NCBI GenBank assembly: GCA_016286555.1
Contig: JAEETA010000003.1
Location: 81,556-145,555 of the forward strand
Length of the DNA: 64,000 nt
Reading direction: 5' to 3'
Origin: Lachnospiraceae bacterium
GTDB lineage: Bacteria > Bacillota > Clostridia > Lachnospirales > Lachnospiraceae
The notes below the pieces were generated by a model. It searched no databases and was not told the origin of the DNA. It saw nothing but the letters and a program-made list of their open reading frames with translations. This document shows, in pieces, positions 8,334-18,700 of this stretch. The first letter of the stretch is position 1. Every line of letters begins with the position of its first letter. The translations under genes and the position numbers were made by a program.

Positions 8334-9509
8334 ATGAACACCGAACTGATGGAAGCACTGGACGCGCTGGAGCGTGAAAAAGGGATCGCCAAGGAAGTAC
8401 TTTTCAAAGCGATTGAAGACTCCCTTCTCACCGCATGCAAGAACCACTTCGGCAAGGCCGACAATGTAAAGGTGGAGATTGACAGAGAGACCGGCGATTA
8501 TCTGGTCTATGCAGCCAAGGAAGTGGTGAAGACGCCCGAAGAGGTCGAGGACGATATGCTCCAGATTGCTTTGGATGACGCCAAGAAGCTTGCCAAGTCC
8601 GTGAAGGTGGGAGATGTGCTGAATGTGGAGATCAAGTCCAAGGAGTTTGGACGTATCGCTACCATGAGTGCTAAGAACGTGATCCTTCAGAAGATCCGTG
8701 AGGAAGAGCGCAACGTCATTTACAACCAGTATTTCGAGAAGGAAAAGATGGTTGTTACCGGCGTGGTGCAGCGCTATATCGGCAAGAATGTCAGCATCAA
8801 CCTGGGCAAGGCAGACGCCATGCTGAACGAGAGCGAGATGGTGAAGGGCGAAGAGTTCAAGCCCACCGAGCGCATCAAGGTTTACGTCCTTGACGTGAAG
8901 AACACCCCTAAGGGACCCCGCATCAATGTCAGCCGCACTCATCCGGAGCTGGTTCGCAAGCTCTTTGAGTCCGAGGTTTCCGAGATTTCCGACGGTATCG
9001 TCGAGATCCGCAGCATTGCCCGTGAGGCAGGCAGCCGTACCAAGATCGCTGTCTGGAGCAACAATCCCAACGTGGATCCCGTGGGTGCATGCGTCGGTAT
9101 GAACGGCTCCCGTGTCAATGCCATCGTTGATGAGCTGGGCGGCGAGAAGATCGACATCGTTAACTGGGATGAGAATCCCGGAACTCTGGTGCAGAACGCA
9201 CTGAGCCCCGCATCCGTTGTGGCAGTTTTCGCGGATCCCGATGAGAAGACCGCAAAGGTGGTAGTTCCCGACGATCAGCTGAGCCTGGCCATCGGCAAGG
9301 AGGGACAGAATGCCCGCCTGGCTGCAAAGCTTACCGGCTACAAGATCGACATCAAGTCCGAGACTCAGGCAAAGGATTCTCCCGGATTCCGTTATGAGGA
9401 CTACATGTACGACGAGGACGAGTTCTATGATGAAGAGGGTTACGAAGGCGAGTATGAAGGCGACGTGATCCTGGACGACGAGGCGGAGGCTCCCGCTGAC
9501 GGAGAGTAA
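8334..9509 (+). CDS. nusA: Transcription termination/antitermination factor NusA
   Basis: 391 aa. Domains in order: N-terminal RNA-polymerase-binding domain (1-125), S1 domain (about 135-200), two KH domains (about 205-350, with GACVGMNGSRVNAIVDELGGEKIDI and AIGKEGQNARLAAKLTGYKIDI as the KH signatures) and a short very acidic tail. No proteobacterial AR repeats, as expected for Firmicutes. It lies 58 bp after rimP with a good ribosome-binding site and 4 bp before rnpM. Confidence 0.97.
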   Translation: MNTELMEALDALEREKGIAKEVLFKAIEDSLLTACKNHFGKADNVKVEIDRETGDYLVYAAKEVVKTPEEVEDDMLQIALDDAKKLAKSVKVGDVLNVEIKSKEFGRIATMSAKNVILQKIREEERNVIYNQYFEKEKMVVTGVVQRYIGKNVSINLGKADAMLNESEMVKGEEFKPTERIKVYVLDVKNTPKGPRINVSRTHPELVRKLFESEVSEISDGIVEIRSIAREAGSRTKIAVWSNNPNVDPVGACVGMNGSRVNAIVDELGGEKIDIVNWDENPGTLVQNALSPASVVAVFADPDEKTAKVVVPDDQLSLAIGKEGQNARLAAKLTGYKIDIKSETQAKDSPGFRYEDYMYDEDEFYDEEGYEGEYEGDVILDDEAEAPADGE

Positions 9510-9513
9510 GGAA

Positions 9514-9834
9514 ATGCCTACAGACACTACGGGAAAAAAGAAGCCGCAGCGGCAATGCATCGGATGCGGCGAGCGGCATGACAAAAAGGATCTGATCCGT
9601 ATCGTGCAGTCCCCGGAAGGAAAGCTTTCGGCGGATGCTACGGGAAGGAGCCAGGGCAGGGGCGCATACATCTGTCCGAAGCCGGAATGCCTGCAGAAAG
9701 CCGTGAAAAAAAGAGGCCTGAACCGGGCCTTCAAGCGGGAGATCCGTCCGGAGGAACTCACCGCTGTCACGGAGGATTTTTCCCGGATCTGCGATCAGCT
9801 CGCAGGGACAGGAGGCGGAAATGACGGAACATGA
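9514..9834 (+). CDS. rnpM: YlxR family protein, RNase P modulator RnpM
   Basis: 106 aa. The YlxR fold is recognisable from PQRQCIGCGERHDKKDLIRIV and GRGAYICPKPECL (two Cys pairs), plus a basic C-terminal helix. YlxR/RnpM binds RNA and modulates RNase P in Bacillus, from the literature. It sits in its canonical place between nusA and the L7Ae-like gene and overlaps the latter by 14 bp. Confidence 0.93.
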   Translation: MPTDTTGKKKPQRQCIGCGERHDKKDLIRIVQSPEGKLSADATGRSQGRGAYICPKPECLQKAVKKRGLNRAFKREIRPEELTAVTEDFSRICDQLAGTGGGNDGT

Positions 9835-10141
9835 GCACATCCTTTCCATGCTGGGTCTGGCCGCAAGAGGCAGGAATCTGACCAGCGGCGAAGATCAGGT
9901 GCTGGACGCCGTGCGAAGCGGCAAGGGCAGACTGGTCATTGTGGCCGGAGATGCCTCAGAGAATACGAAAAAGAAGTTTCACGACAAATGTACGTACTAT
10001 GATGTACCGTTTCGCCTGTTCTCCGCGAAGGAGGAGCTGGGACATGCCATCGGCAGGCAATCGCGCACCAATGTGTGTGTCCTGGATGCGGGACTGGCGA
10101 AGAAGATATCAGATTTAATCGATTCAAACAAAGAGGAGTAA
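9821..10141 (+). CDS. rplGA: L7Ae/L30e-family ribosomal protein (YlxQ)
   Basis: 106 aa, L7Ae/L30e/S12e fold: [43 protein letters not shown] in the usual order, which bind kink-turn RNA in this family. Its start lies within the 3' end of rnpM and its stop is 1 nt from infB, consistent with coupled translation in the nusA-infB operon. Confidence 0.92.
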   Translation: MTEHEHILSMLGLAARGRNLTSGEDQVLDAVRSGKGRLVIVAGDASENTKKKFHDKCTYYDVPFRLFSAKEELGHAIGRQSRTNVCVLDAGLAKKISDLIDSNKEE

Positions 10142-10142
10142 C

Positions 10143-13142
10143 ATGGCAAAAATCATTATCAAAGATCTTGCAACGGAACTGGGCATGTCCAACAAGGAGG
10201 TGTTGGCCATTGCTGCAGAGAAAGGGATTGAGGCAAAGGCTTACAACAGCTCTGTAGAGCCTGCCGATGCGGATAAGATCCGTGCGGCTGCCGGAAAGGG
10301 AGGCGCAAAAGCCCCCGCTCCCGAAAAGAAAGAGCCTGCAAAGGAGCAGAAGGCGGTAAAGGAAGAAGCCCCCGCAGCTCCTGCACAGAAGGTGGAGAAG
10401 CCCGCAGAGCAGCAGGCAAAACCTGCAAATGCGGACAGCGCACAGAAGGCACCCGCACAGAGCAAGCCTGCGCAGAAGGGGGATGCTCCCGCAAAGGGGA
10501 ACAGACCTCAGGGTGAGAATGCGCCCAAAAAGAAGAACATCAGCATGGTATTTAACCCCCAGTACTCCCGCATGAACGGCGGTCAGGGCGGCGGCAGAGA
10601 TAATCGCGGCGGCCAGGGCGGCGGATACCAGAGAAATAACGGCGGCGGCTACAACAATCCCCGTCAGGGAAACAGCCAGCCTACTTATGCCAGAACTCCT
10701 ATCAAACCTCTGACACCTCCTTCCGCGACTCCCAGCGTGAACATGGTGCCCGAGCATCATAATCAGCCGAAGAAACCTGCACCCGAGGCAGCAAAGGTGA
10801 ACCCCTCCGTCACCGAAGCAGCGCCCGTAGCTCCCGCAGCACCTCAGCAGCAGGAGAGACCCGCGCAGGCACCTCGTCAGAACACCGGCTCCGCAGATAT
10901 GAATCGCGGCGGCGCTCGTGACACGGGCAGAGACCAGCGTCAGTTCCAGGGCAGACCCCAGGGACAGCAGCAATCCGGAGGAAGGAGCGCAGGCGGCTAT
11001 GGCAACAGAAACGGACAGGGACAGCAGGGACAGGGCTCTTACGGCCAGAGACCTTATCGCCAGGGGCAGGAAAACGCGGGGGGCGGTCAAAGGGGCTCTT
11101 ATGGTAATGCAGCTCCTGGCCGCGGCTATAATAATACTGGCAGAGGTCAGAGACCAGGTGGGGGACAGGGAGGTTCCTTTGGTGGAGGACGCCCGCAGCC
11201 GGGTAAAGGCTTTGGCGGCGCGCCTGCGGCCGGCGACAAGGGCGGAAGAAACGACCGCCGCGGAAAAGGAAACGACCGCAAGAACAAGGAAGTAACATAT
11301 ACCGAGGGAGATGACAGCAAGCTGAATCGCCCCGGACGTTTCATCAAGCCTGTGAAGAAGGTGGAGGAGGCTCCCGAGGAGGTGATCAAGGTGATCACCC
11401 TGCCCGAGACCATCACCATCAAGGATCTGGCAGACAAGATGAAGCAGCGTCCCGCGGACATCATCAAGAAGCTGTTCCTGGCAGGTAAGATCGTTACCGT
11501 GAACCAGGAGATCTCCTATGAGGATGCCGAGAATATCGCAATGGAGTACGAAATCCTCTGCGAGCACGAGGTGAAGGTCAATGTCATCGAGGAGCTCCTG
11601 AAGGAGGAGGACGAAGCAGAAAGCGAAATGGTTTCCAGACCTCCCGTTGTCTGCGTTATGGGTCACGTCGATCACGGTAAGACATCCCTGCTGGATGCTA
11701 TCCGTAATACCAATGTGACCGACCGCGAGGCCGGCGGTATCACCCAGGCCATCGGTGCATATACCGTCAACATCAAGGGCAGATCCATCACCTTCCTGGA
11801 TACCCCCGGACACGAGGCATTTACCGCCATGCGTATGCGCGGTGCTAACGCTACGGATATCGCGATCCTGGTGGTGGCAGCCGACGACGGTGTCATGCCC
11901 CAGACCGTTGAGGCAATCAACCATGCAAAAGCAGCAGGCGTCGAGATTATCGTCGCCGTGAATAAGATCGATAAGCCTTCCGCAAATGTGGACCGCGTAA
12001 AGCAGGAGCTGTCCGAGTACCAGCTGATTCCCGAGGATTGGGGCGGCAGCACCGTGTTTGCCAACGTCTCTGCGAAGACCGGAGAGGGCATCGATTCCCT
12101 GCTTGAAATGATCCTTCTGACCAGCGATGTGCTGGAGCTGAAGGCAAATCCCAACCGTCGTGCGAGAGGTCTCGTTATCGAGGCCGAGCTGGACAAGGGC
12201 CGTGGTCCCGTGGCTACCGTTCTGGTGCAGAAGGGTACCCTGAAGGTGGGCGATTTCATCTCCGCCGGTGCATCCCACGGTAAGGTCCGTGCCATGATCG
12301 ACGACAAGGGCAGAAGAGTGAAGGAAGCCCTTCCCTCCGTGCCCGTAGAGATCCTCGGTCTGTCCGATGTACCTGAGGCAGGCGAGGTCTTTATCGCACA
12401 TGAAAATGACAAGACTGCCAGATCCTTCGCCGAGACCTACATGGCGGAGAACAAGCAGAAGAAGATCGAAGAGACTCAGGGCCGCATGAGCCTGGAGGAT
12501 CTGTTCTCCAAGATCCAGGAGGGCAACCTGAAGGAGCTGAACGTCATCGTCAAGGCAGACGTCCAGGGTTCCGTGGAAGCCGTGAAGGAGAGTCTGACCA
12601 AGCTGTCCAACGAAGAAGTTGTGGTACGCTGCATCCATGGCGGTGTGGGTGCCATCAACGAGAGCGATGTGAACCTGGCAAGCGCATCCGATGCCATCAT
12701 CATCGGATTCAACGTTCGCCCCGATGCCACCGCTAAGGACAAGGCAGAGCAGGAGAATGTGGACGTACGTCTCTACAATGTCATCTATCAGGCCATCGAG
12801 GATATCGAGAAGGCTATGAAGGGCATGCTGGATCCCGTCTTCGAGGAGAAGGTCATCGGCCACGCCGAGGTACGTCAGATCTTCAAGGCATCCGCTATCG
12901 GAAACATCGCAGGTTCCTATGTGCTGGACGGCGAGATCCGCAGAGGATGCAAGGTCCGTATCACCCGTCAGGGTGCGGACGAGCCCGTCTGGGAAGGCGA
13001 GCTGGCATCCCTGAAGAGATTCAAGGATGATGTAAAGGAAGTAAAGGCCGGCTTTGAGTGCGGTCTCGTATTTGAAGGGTTCGACAAGATGCAGGAGGCA
13101 GACGTAGTCGAGGCTTACATCATGGTCGAGGTACCCAGGTAA
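10143..13142 (+). CDS. infB: Translation initiation factor IF-2
   Basis: 999 aa, at the long end for IF-2. It starts with an IF2-N domain (1-50), then a ~350-residue low-complexity region rich in Ala/Pro/Lys and later Gly/Arg/Gln (about 60-400), then a second IF2-N domain, and the GTPase core with GHVDHGKTS (P-loop, about residue 505), DTPGHEAF and NKID. Domains II-IV follow and are full length. The disordered region is G/R/Q-rich in a way that suggests repeat-driven expansion. It delivers initiator tRNA to the ribosome. Starts 1 nt after rplGA. Confidence 0.97.
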   Translation: MAKIIIKDLATELGMSNKEVLAIAAEKGIEAKAYNSSVEPADADKIRAAAGKGGAKAPAPEKKEPAKEQKAVKEEAPAAPAQKVEKPAEQQAKPANADSAQKAPAQSKPAQKGDAPAKGNRPQGENAPKKKNISMVFNPQYSRMNGGQGGGRDNRGGQGGGYQRNNGGGYNNPRQGNSQPTYARTPIKPLTPPSATPSVNMVPEHHNQPKKPAPEAAKVNPSVTEAAPVAPAAPQQQERPAQAPRQNTGSADMNRGGARDTGRDQRQFQGRPQGQQQSGGRSAGGYGNRNGQGQQGQGSYGQRPYRQGQENAGGGQRGSYGNAAPGRGYNNTGRGQRPGGGQGGSFGGGRPQPGKGFGGAPAAGDKGGRNDRRGKGNDRKNKEVTYTEGDDSKLNRPGRFIKPVKKVEEAPEEVIKVITLPETITIKDLADKMKQRPADIIKKLFLAGKIVTVNQEISYEDAENIAMEYEILCEHEVKVNVIEELLKEEDEAESEMVSRPPVVCVMGHVDHGKTSLLDAIRNTNVTDREAGGITQAIGAYTVNIKGRSITFLDTPGHEAFTAMRMRGANATDIAILVVAADDGVMPQTVEAINHAKAAGVEIIVAVNKIDKPSANVDRVKQELSEYQLIPEDWGGSTVFANVSAKTGEGIDSLLEMILLTSDVLELKANPNRRARGLVIEAELDKGRGPVATVLVQKGTLKVGDFISAGASHGKVRAMIDDKGRRVKEALPSVPVEILGLSDVPEAGEVFIAHENDKTARSFAETYMAENKQKKIEETQGRMSLEDLFSKIQEGNLKELNVIVKADVQGSVEAVKESLTKLSNEEVVVRCIHGGVGAINESDVNLASASDAIIIGFNVRPDATAKDKAEQENVDVRLYNVIYQAIEDIEKAMKGMLDPVFEEKVIGHAEVRQIFKASAIGNIAGSYVLDGEIRRGCKVRITRQGADEPVWEGELASLKRFKDDVKEVKAGFECGLVFEGFDKMQEADVVEAYIMVEVPR

Positions 13143-13154
13143 GACAGGTAAGAA

Positions 13155-13544
13155 ATGAGAAAGAACAGTATTAAAAACACAAGGATCAACGGGGAGGTGC
13201 AGAAGGTCTTAAGCGAGATCATCCGCAACGAGATCAAGGACCCTCGCATCAGCCCCTGGACCAGTGTGGTTGCCGTGGAAGTGGCTCCCGATCTGAAGAC
13301 CTGTAAGGCATGGATCTCCGTGCTGGGTTCGGAGCAGGACCGCATCTATACGGAGCAGGGATTAAAAAGCGCAGCTTCCTTCATTCGCAGGGAGCTGGCT
13401 CACACCCTGAATATGCGCTCCACGCCGGAGATCACCTTCCTGATGGACCAGTCCATCGAGTACGGTGTCAACATGTCCCATCGCATCGATGAGGTGATCG
13501 CGGAAGACAACAGCCACCATGTGTCGGAGGAAACGGATGATTGA
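13155..13544 (+). CDS. rbfA: Ribosome-binding factor A
   Basis: 129 aa with the KH-like RbfA fold (VLSEIIRNEIKDPRI ... VEVAPDLKTCKAWISVLG). It is required for late 16S rRNA 5'-end maturation and cold adaptation in other bacteria. It lies 12 bp after infB and its last 8 bp overlap the start of nrnA (ATGATTGA). Confidence 0.95.
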   Translation: MRKNSIKNTRINGEVQKVLSEIIRNEIKDPRISPWTSVVAVEVAPDLKTCKAWISVLGSEQDRIYTEQGLKSAASFIRRELAHTLNMRSTPEITFLMDQSIEYGVNMSHRIDEVIAEDNSHHVSEETDD

Positions 13545-14484
13545 TTTGATCAAGGAATGCGAGGGCGCCCGGACCATCGGGATCAGCGGCCACGTTCGTC
13601 CCGATGGGGATTGCGTGGGTTCCTGCCTTGCGCTTCGCAAATATCTGCTGAACGCTTTCCCCGATGTACAGGTGACGGTCAATCTGCAGACCCCCCCCAG
13701 GATCTTTCATAACCTGGCGGGTTACGAAGAGGTGCAGACGGAATTTCCCGAGCAGCCTCGCTATGATGTTTATTTTGCACTGGATTGCAACAGAGAACGC
13801 CTCGGCCCTGCCGGTGACTATTTTGATAATGCCGTCAAGACCATCAACATCGATCATCACGTCAGCAACACCGGCGTAGGTCAGATCAATGTGGTGGAGC
13901 CCGAGATCAGCTCAACCGGAGAGCTCCTCTATACGCTCTTCGACAAAAAGTATATGGATGCCCAGGTGGCGGAGGCCCTGTATGTGGCCATGATCCACGA
14001 CACGGGCGTGTTCCAGTATTCCTGCACTTCGCCGCAGACCATGCGGATCGCGGCGGATCTGATGGAGTACGGTCTGAACTTCCCCGTGATCATTCAGGAG
14101 ACCTTCTACGAGAAGACCTATCTCCAGGCCCAGATCATGGGAAGGTGTCTGATGGAGAGTGTCCGTTTTATGGACGGACGCTGCATTGTCAGTGCAGTGG
14201 ATCGCAAGACCGCAGAGTTTTACGGCGTACTTCCGAAGGATTACGAGGGCATCGTCAATCAGCTCATCAACATCAAAGGGGTGGATTGCGCCCTGTTTAT
14301 GTATGAGACGGATACCCTGGAGTTCAAGGTGAGCCTCCGCTCTTCCGAAGCGGTGGACGTATCCAAGGTCGCGGAGCATTTCGGCGGCGGCGGACACGTG
14401 CGCGCAGCAGGCTGCACCATGAAGGGTACCTTCCACGACTGCGTCAATAATCTCTCCAAATATATCGCGGAGCAGATGTCATAA
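13537..14484 (+). CDS. nrnA: DHH/DHHA1 phosphoesterase, NrnA-like oligoribonuclease/pAp phosphatase
   Basis: 315 aa, normal NrnA length. Motifs: HVRPDGDCVGS, NIDHHVSN (the DHH motif), and FGGGGHVRAAGC in the DHHA1 domain. NrnA degrades nano-RNAs to mononucleotides and dephosphorylates 3'-phosphoadenosine-5'-phosphate. The start is ATG 13537, preceded by GGAGGAAACG; the track's 13519 is upstream of that site. Overlaps rbfA, as in many Firmicutes. A hairpin with T run follows it, before truB. Confidence 0.93.
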   Translation: MIDLIKECEGARTIGISGHVRPDGDCVGSCLALRKYLLNAFPDVQVTVNLQTPPRIFHNLAGYEEVQTEFPEQPRYDVYFALDCNRERLGPAGDYFDNAVKTINIDHHVSNTGVGQINVVEPEISSTGELLYTLFDKKYMDAQVAEALYVAMIHDTGVFQYSCTSPQTMRIAADLMEYGLNFPVIIQETFYEKTYLQAQIMGRCLMESVRFMDGRCIVSAVDRKTAEFYGVLPKDYEGIVNQLINIKGVDCALFMYETDTLEFKVSLRSSEAVDVSKVAEHFGGGGHVRAAGCTMKGTFHDCVNNLSKYIAEQMS

Positions 14485-14507
14485 GTGCCGGTTTAGAGCA
14501 TAGGAGG

Positions 14508-14533
14508 ATCCCGCGTTTTTTTCGCGGGATTTT
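14508..14533 (+). terminator. Terminator-like hairpin between nrnA and truB
   Basis: ATCCCGCG, seven T, CGCGGGAT, TTTC. The stem is perfect but the T run is short, so termination may be partial. It would split the cluster into rimP-nrnA and truB-onward units. Confidence 0.55.
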
Positions 14534-14560
14534 CTATGAAAGAGAGTTTTATGGAGTTTC

Positions 14561-15562
14561 ATGCAGACAACTGAGCAATACAACGGAATCATCAATGTTT
14601 ATAAAGAGCAGGGCTTTACCTCCTTTGACGCAGTAGCGGCACTGCGTGGGATCCTCCACCAGAAGAAGATCGGTCACACCGGAACTCTGGATCCCATGGC
14701 CACCGGCGTCCTGCCTGTGTGTCTGGGCAAGGGTACGGGCGTGGTAGAGCTCCTGACGGACTGGGATAAGGAATATGTGGGGGAACTTCTGACAGGACTG
14801 TCAACAGACACCCTGGATGTGACGGGGCAGCGCACGGGAGGAGATCCCGCACTGGCAGCAGCCCTTTCCCCGGAACAGATCCGTGAGGCCGTGTTTTCCT
14901 TCCTGGGAGGATATGATCAGATCCCGCCCATGTACTCCGCCCTGAAGGTGGACGGTCAGCGCCTCTACGACCTGGCCCGGAAGGGACAGGAGGTGGAGCG
15001 AAAGCCCAGGCCTGTGAAGATCCATGAAATGGAGATCCTGTCGGAGGGAAGTGAGGAAATCACTTCGGAATCGGGAGAGACCTTTACCGTACCCACGGTG
15101 CGGTTCCGGGTGCTTTGCTCCAAGGGAACTTACATCCGGAGTCTTTGTGACGACATCGGAAACAAACTGGGCTGCGGCGGCTGCATGAAGTCGCTGGAGC
15201 GCACGGCAGTAGGGCCCTTTACTCTGGAGAACGCAAAGCGGTTGAAGGAGATCGAAAGTCTCCGGGATGCGGCGTTATCGCGGGGAGAGTTCCATCATCG
15301 GGATAATCGGGGAAATGACTGCCCCCCGGGAGAAGTGCTGGGAATCCTGCCCATCGACCTGTTGTTCCGGGATCTGCCGGAGGCAAGGGCGCTTCCCGCA
15401 GGGGAAAAACTCCTGCAAAACGGAAATCCGGTGAAGGCATCGCTGCTGCAGGGATGTCCGGATGCAGAAAGGCTTCGCATCTATCTGGAAGATGACACCT
15501 TTGTCGGAATCTTCCGAAAGAGCGGCGAGTTGTACAAGCCGGAGAAGATTTTTTTGATCTGA
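14561..15562 (+). CDS. truB: tRNA pseudouridine(55) synthase TruB
   Basis: 333 aa. It converts U55 in the T-loop of tRNAs to pseudouridine. The catalytic motif KKIGHTGTLDPMATGVLP contains the essential Asp. KGTYIRSLCDDIG is also diagnostic. The C-terminal extension (about 240-333) carries a PUA-like end, longer than in some Firmicutes. GGAG lies 5 nt before ATG. Confidence 0.95.
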   Translation: MQTTEQYNGIINVYKEQGFTSFDAVAALRGILHQKKIGHTGTLDPMATGVLPVCLGKGTGVVELLTDWDKEYVGELLTGLSTDTLDVTGQRTGGDPALAAALSPEQIREAVFSFLGGYDQIPPMYSALKVDGQRLYDLARKGQEVERKPRPVKIHEMEILSEGSEEITSESGETFTVPTVRFRVLCSKGTYIRSLCDDIGNKLGCGGCMKSLERTAVGPFTLENAKRLKEIESLRDAALSRGEFHHRDNRGNDCPPGEVLGILPIDLLFRDLPEARALPAGEKLLQNGNPVKASLLQGCPDAERLRIYLEDDTFVGIFRKSGELYKPEKIFLI

Positions 15563-15589
15563 GTTTTACACAAGGGAATGGAATCAGAC

Positions 15590-18500
15590 ATGAGATATAA
15601 TGCGTTTATCAGTTACAGACATTCGGAACTGGATATGTTCGTGGCAAAGCAGGTGCACCGGAGACTGGAGACCTTCCGTGTCCCCCGCAAGGTGCAGAAG
15701 GCCACGGGCGTCAAGAATATCAAGAGGGTGTTCCGCGACCAGGAGGAGCTTCCCATCGGAAGTGACCTGGGGGATAACATCAGCACCGCTTTGCAGGAAT
15801 CGGAATTCCTGCTGGTGATCTGCTCTCCCAGAACCCCTCAGTCCTACTGGGTTCAGACGGAGATCAAGACCTTCATCTCCATGCACGGCAGGGAGAATGT
15901 GCTGGCTATTCTCATTGAGGGCGAGCCCAACGAGTCCTTCCCGCCGGAGCTGCTGACGGATGAAAAAGGAAATCCCGTGGAGCCTCTGGCAGCGGATGTC
16001 CGCGGCAAGGATATGCGGGAGGTGAAAAAGAAGCTCCGGACGGAGATCATGCGTCTGGCAGCACCTCTGCTTCACTGCAGTTATGACGATCTGCGGCAGC
16101 GCCACAAAGAGCGTCAGATGCGGAGAGCCTTTGCTTTTATGACTGCGGGCCTGGTGCTGGCATCCGGCATTGCGGCAGCAGCTATCTACACTGCGAAGAC
16201 GGTGCATGATGCGGCCGTAAAGGTGGAAGCGGCTTACGAAGAGACCCAACGTGCGTACGAGGCGGAGCAGGAAAGTCTTCGTCTGCAGAAGATCGCTTAT
16301 CGCGAACAGCTCATCAGCCAGTCCAAGGTCCTGGCGGAGACCGCAGAGGACCTGCTGAAGGAAGGCGACCGTATGCGGGGTATCGCCGTAGCATTGGCAG
16401 CCCTTCCCTCCGAGGAGAATGACAGACCCTATGAGCCCAGGGCAGAGATGGCCCTGAATGAAATGCTCTATGCATACAATTCCGGCGCAGAGCTGGAGCC
16501 GGACCGGATCGTATCCATGCCTCTTCCGGTGAGTGATTTCAAGCATAACCCGAACGGGGATAAGATCGTAGTCAGCGATAATTCCGATGAGGTGGCTGTT
16601 TTTACCACCGTTGACGGAAAGAAGCTCTTTAGCGTACCTGCTCCTCTGGATGACAGAAATGACACCTATGATCTGCGGGATATGCTCATGACGGGAGATG
16701 ACACCACTGTCATTGCGTATGAGAACAGTGTTTCCGCTTATGATTTGGAAGGAGAGCTTCTCTGGACCTTCTCCTATTCGGAATTGGTCGAGGGTCTGCG
16801 CTATTCTTCCGAGCAGGATCTCATTGCCATTGTGTCCCAGCGCACCATCGATTTTGTCAGACCCGGTGGCAGGATTGCCTGCACTTATAACGTGCCGGAG
16901 GAGGAGCCCAGAACCTTTATCGATGCCTGCGGTTTTTCCCCGGATGGAAAGACCTTTGCCTGCACCTTTTATAAGACTTCCTTCTCTCTGTACTCCGATG
17001 CGGAGGATACGGATGAGCGGGGGCATGTAGCCATAGTGGATACCGCAAGCGGTGAGGGCAGGATCGTCCGTGTATCCGCGGGGTATCTTGCTGAGTTATC
17101 CTTTGTGGATAACGAGAGATTTGCCGTGGCTGTGGCTGAGGAAGGAGAGCGGTTGCTCCTGACCGGAAACGGCAGCATCGATTGTGTGAATACGGTCTCC
17201 GGGGCCACGCTCTGGAGTTCCCCTTACCAGTTCAATGCCAATGTGCTGCAGAGCAGCAGTCTGGAGATGTTCTGCAGAGAGATCGAGGATGAAAACGGCA
17301 ACAAGGGAAATAAAGTCGACATCACGGTTGACAGGAATTTCTATGATTACGATGCCGCTGACGGAAAGCTCTGCTTTACCTTTGAGTGCAGTTCTCCCAT
17401 CACCGGACACAATGCGGCACCGGGAAACAGCATCCTGGCCATGTTTGAGCGGGACGGCACCATCGATTATCTGGATGCGGAAGCCGGAAGCGTTTATTCG
17501 GACAACAGAGACAATACGGATCTGACCACCCTGAAGGGCGCTGCCCGGAAGGGATGCCTCGTGATCATGGGGTACAAGTCCCCCGATATCGTCCTCCTTC
17601 GTTACATGGAGGGAGAGGGTAAGACCGAGATCGGATATTACGAGGATTACCTGTCCAATGTGGAATTCAGCGAGGACGGCACTCTGATCCTTCTGGATTA
17701 CGGTCGGAAATACGAAGTCCTGGATGCGCAGACCTACGAGACGGTCTGCAGCGGCGGTGACGGCGAGGAACATGTGAACTTTGTCAGTCTGACGCCTGAT
17801 GATCAGATCCTTCTGTTCCGGGGAAGCTTCCTGGAGCGGATCGATCCCGTCACCGGAGAAAGCGTGAAGCTGGATGCGGATGACTATGAGTTTGCAGAGA
17901 CCATCTATTATCCCGAAGTGGAGCGTCTGGTGTGCTTCGGCAGAGAGTCGGCTGTCATCGACACGAAGGAGATGCAGTACGTCTACACCGATATCCCGGA
18001 TCTGTATGCGGAGTACTACACCCATACCATGGCGGGACTGGGCGGTAAGGACAGTGAGATCCTCTGCATGATGCGCAGCGACAATACGCTCCACATCGTA
18101 AATCTGAAGGATGGGTCCGAACTGGTGGTGGACCGGGAGGAGTTAAAGACTCTGTCAGGCTATGACCACAAGGAGGGCATGACCGTGAGCCGTGACGGAA
18201 GCAAGGTGGCTTTCTTCTGTCTGGACGGCTACGCAAGAGTGCTGGATACTTCCGACGGACACGAGGTGGCAGCCATTCCTTTCACTGCCAGAAGAGAGAT
18301 GTTCCTGGGATTCTCCCCCGACGGAAGCAAACTGATGCTGCAGGGAGATGACTACTATTTCCGCGTCTTCGATCTGGAGACCGGAAAGCTGGTCTACCTG
18401 TCGGATACCCAGTTCTATACCGTTGCTCAGGCAAAATATGAAGAGGAGTCCGGGATTATCATTCTCCGCGCAGGCGTGTATCTGTATGTGTTTGACGCGG

Positions 18501-18697
18501 ATTCCTACGGATGTATTCTGGCGGTTCCTTATGGCAAGGACATGAATCTGAAGGCAAAGCAGGTACTCACGGTGTCCAGGCACACGCTCTACTCCTTCCC
18601 GTATCGTACGCTGGAGGAGCAGATCGAGCTGGCTCATGAGACACTGGGAGACTACGTGCTTTCGGAGGAGAGCAGGATACAGTTAAACGTGGATTAA
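15590..18697 (+). CDS. TIR-domain / transmembrane / beta-propeller protein
   Basis: 1,035 aa counted from ATG 15590 (MRYNAFISYRH), where TIR domains normally begin; ATG 15578 is possible and adds 4 residues. Residues 1-135 are a TIR domain: YNAFISYRHSE, FRDQEELPIGSDL, LLVICSPR, and SYWVQTEI, where W87 and E91 match the WxxxE of NAD+-cleaving TIR domains. A hydrophobic span follows (about 179-202), then a charged coiled coil (204-250). About 730 residues of repeated blades (FSPDGKTFAC-, ASDG-, WSSP-like turns) form a WD40/PQQ-like beta-propeller. The topology suggests a membrane sensor with TIR and propeller on opposite sides. It lies 15 bp after the truB stop codon and before a second DHH gene. 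A role in signalling or defence is inference. Confidence 0.85.
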   Translation: MRYNAFISYRHSELDMFVAKQVHRRLETFRVPRKVQKATGVKNIKRVFRDQEELPIGSDLGDNISTALQESEFLLVICSPRTPQSYWVQTEIKTFISMHGRENVLAILIEGEPNESFPPELLTDEKGNPVEPLAADVRGKDMREVKKKLRTEIMRLAAPLLHCSYDDLRQRHKERQMRRAFAFMTAGLVLASGIAAAAIYTAKTVHDAAVKVEAAYEETQRAYEAEQESLRLQKIAYREQLISQSKVLAETAEDLLKEGDRMRGIAVALAALPSEENDRPYEPRAEMALNEMLYAYNSGAELEPDRIVSMPLPVSDFKHNPNGDKIVVSDNSDEVAVFTTVDGKKLFSVPAPLDDRNDTYDLRDMLMTGDDTTVIAYENSVSAYDLEGELLWTFSYSELVEGLRYSSEQDLIAIVSQRTIDFVRPGGRIACTYNVPEEEPRTFIDACGFSPDGKTFACTFYKTSFSLYSDAEDTDERGHVAIVDTASGEGRIVRVSAGYLAELSFVDNERFAVAVAEEGERLLLTGNGSIDCVNTVSGATLWSSPYQFNANVLQSSSLEMFCREIEDENGNKGNKVDITVDRNFYDYDAADGKLCFTFECSSPITGHNAAPGNSILAMFERDGTIDYLDAEAGSVYSDNRDNTDLTTLKGAARKGCLVIMGYKSPDIVLLRYMEGEGKTEIGYYEDYLSNVEFSEDGTLILLDYGRKYEVLDAQTYETVCSGGDGEEHVNFVSLTPDDQILLFRGSFLERIDPVTGESVKLDADDYEFAETIYYPEVERLVCFGRESAVIDTKEMQYVYTDIPDLYAEYYTHTMAGLGGKDSEILCMMRSDNTLHIVNLKDGSELVVDREELKTLSGYDHKEGMTVSRDGSKVAFFCLDGYARVLDTSDGHEVAAIPFTARREMFLGFSPDGSKLMLQGDDYYFRVFDLETGKLVYLSDTQFYTVAQAKYEEESGIIILRAGVYLYVFDADSYGCILAVPYGKDMNLKAKQVLTVSRHTLYSFPYRTLEEQIELAHETLGDYVLSEESRIQLNVD

Positions 18698-18700
18698 ACA

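Noticed and set aside
8253-9770. 505-aa antisense ORF opposite nusA
   Set aside because: Shadow of nusA and rnpM, with Leu/His-rich composition and no start signal.
9936-12863. 975-aa antisense ORF opposite infB
   Set aside because: It mirrors infB codon usage; no ribosome-binding site, and its translation is low-complexity (poly-Leu/His/Gly). A shadow of a GC-biased gene.
15590-18697. Thoeris or CBASS locus
   Set aside because: No ThsA-like, cyclase or effector gene is nearby; the neighbours are translation genes and a DHH protein.
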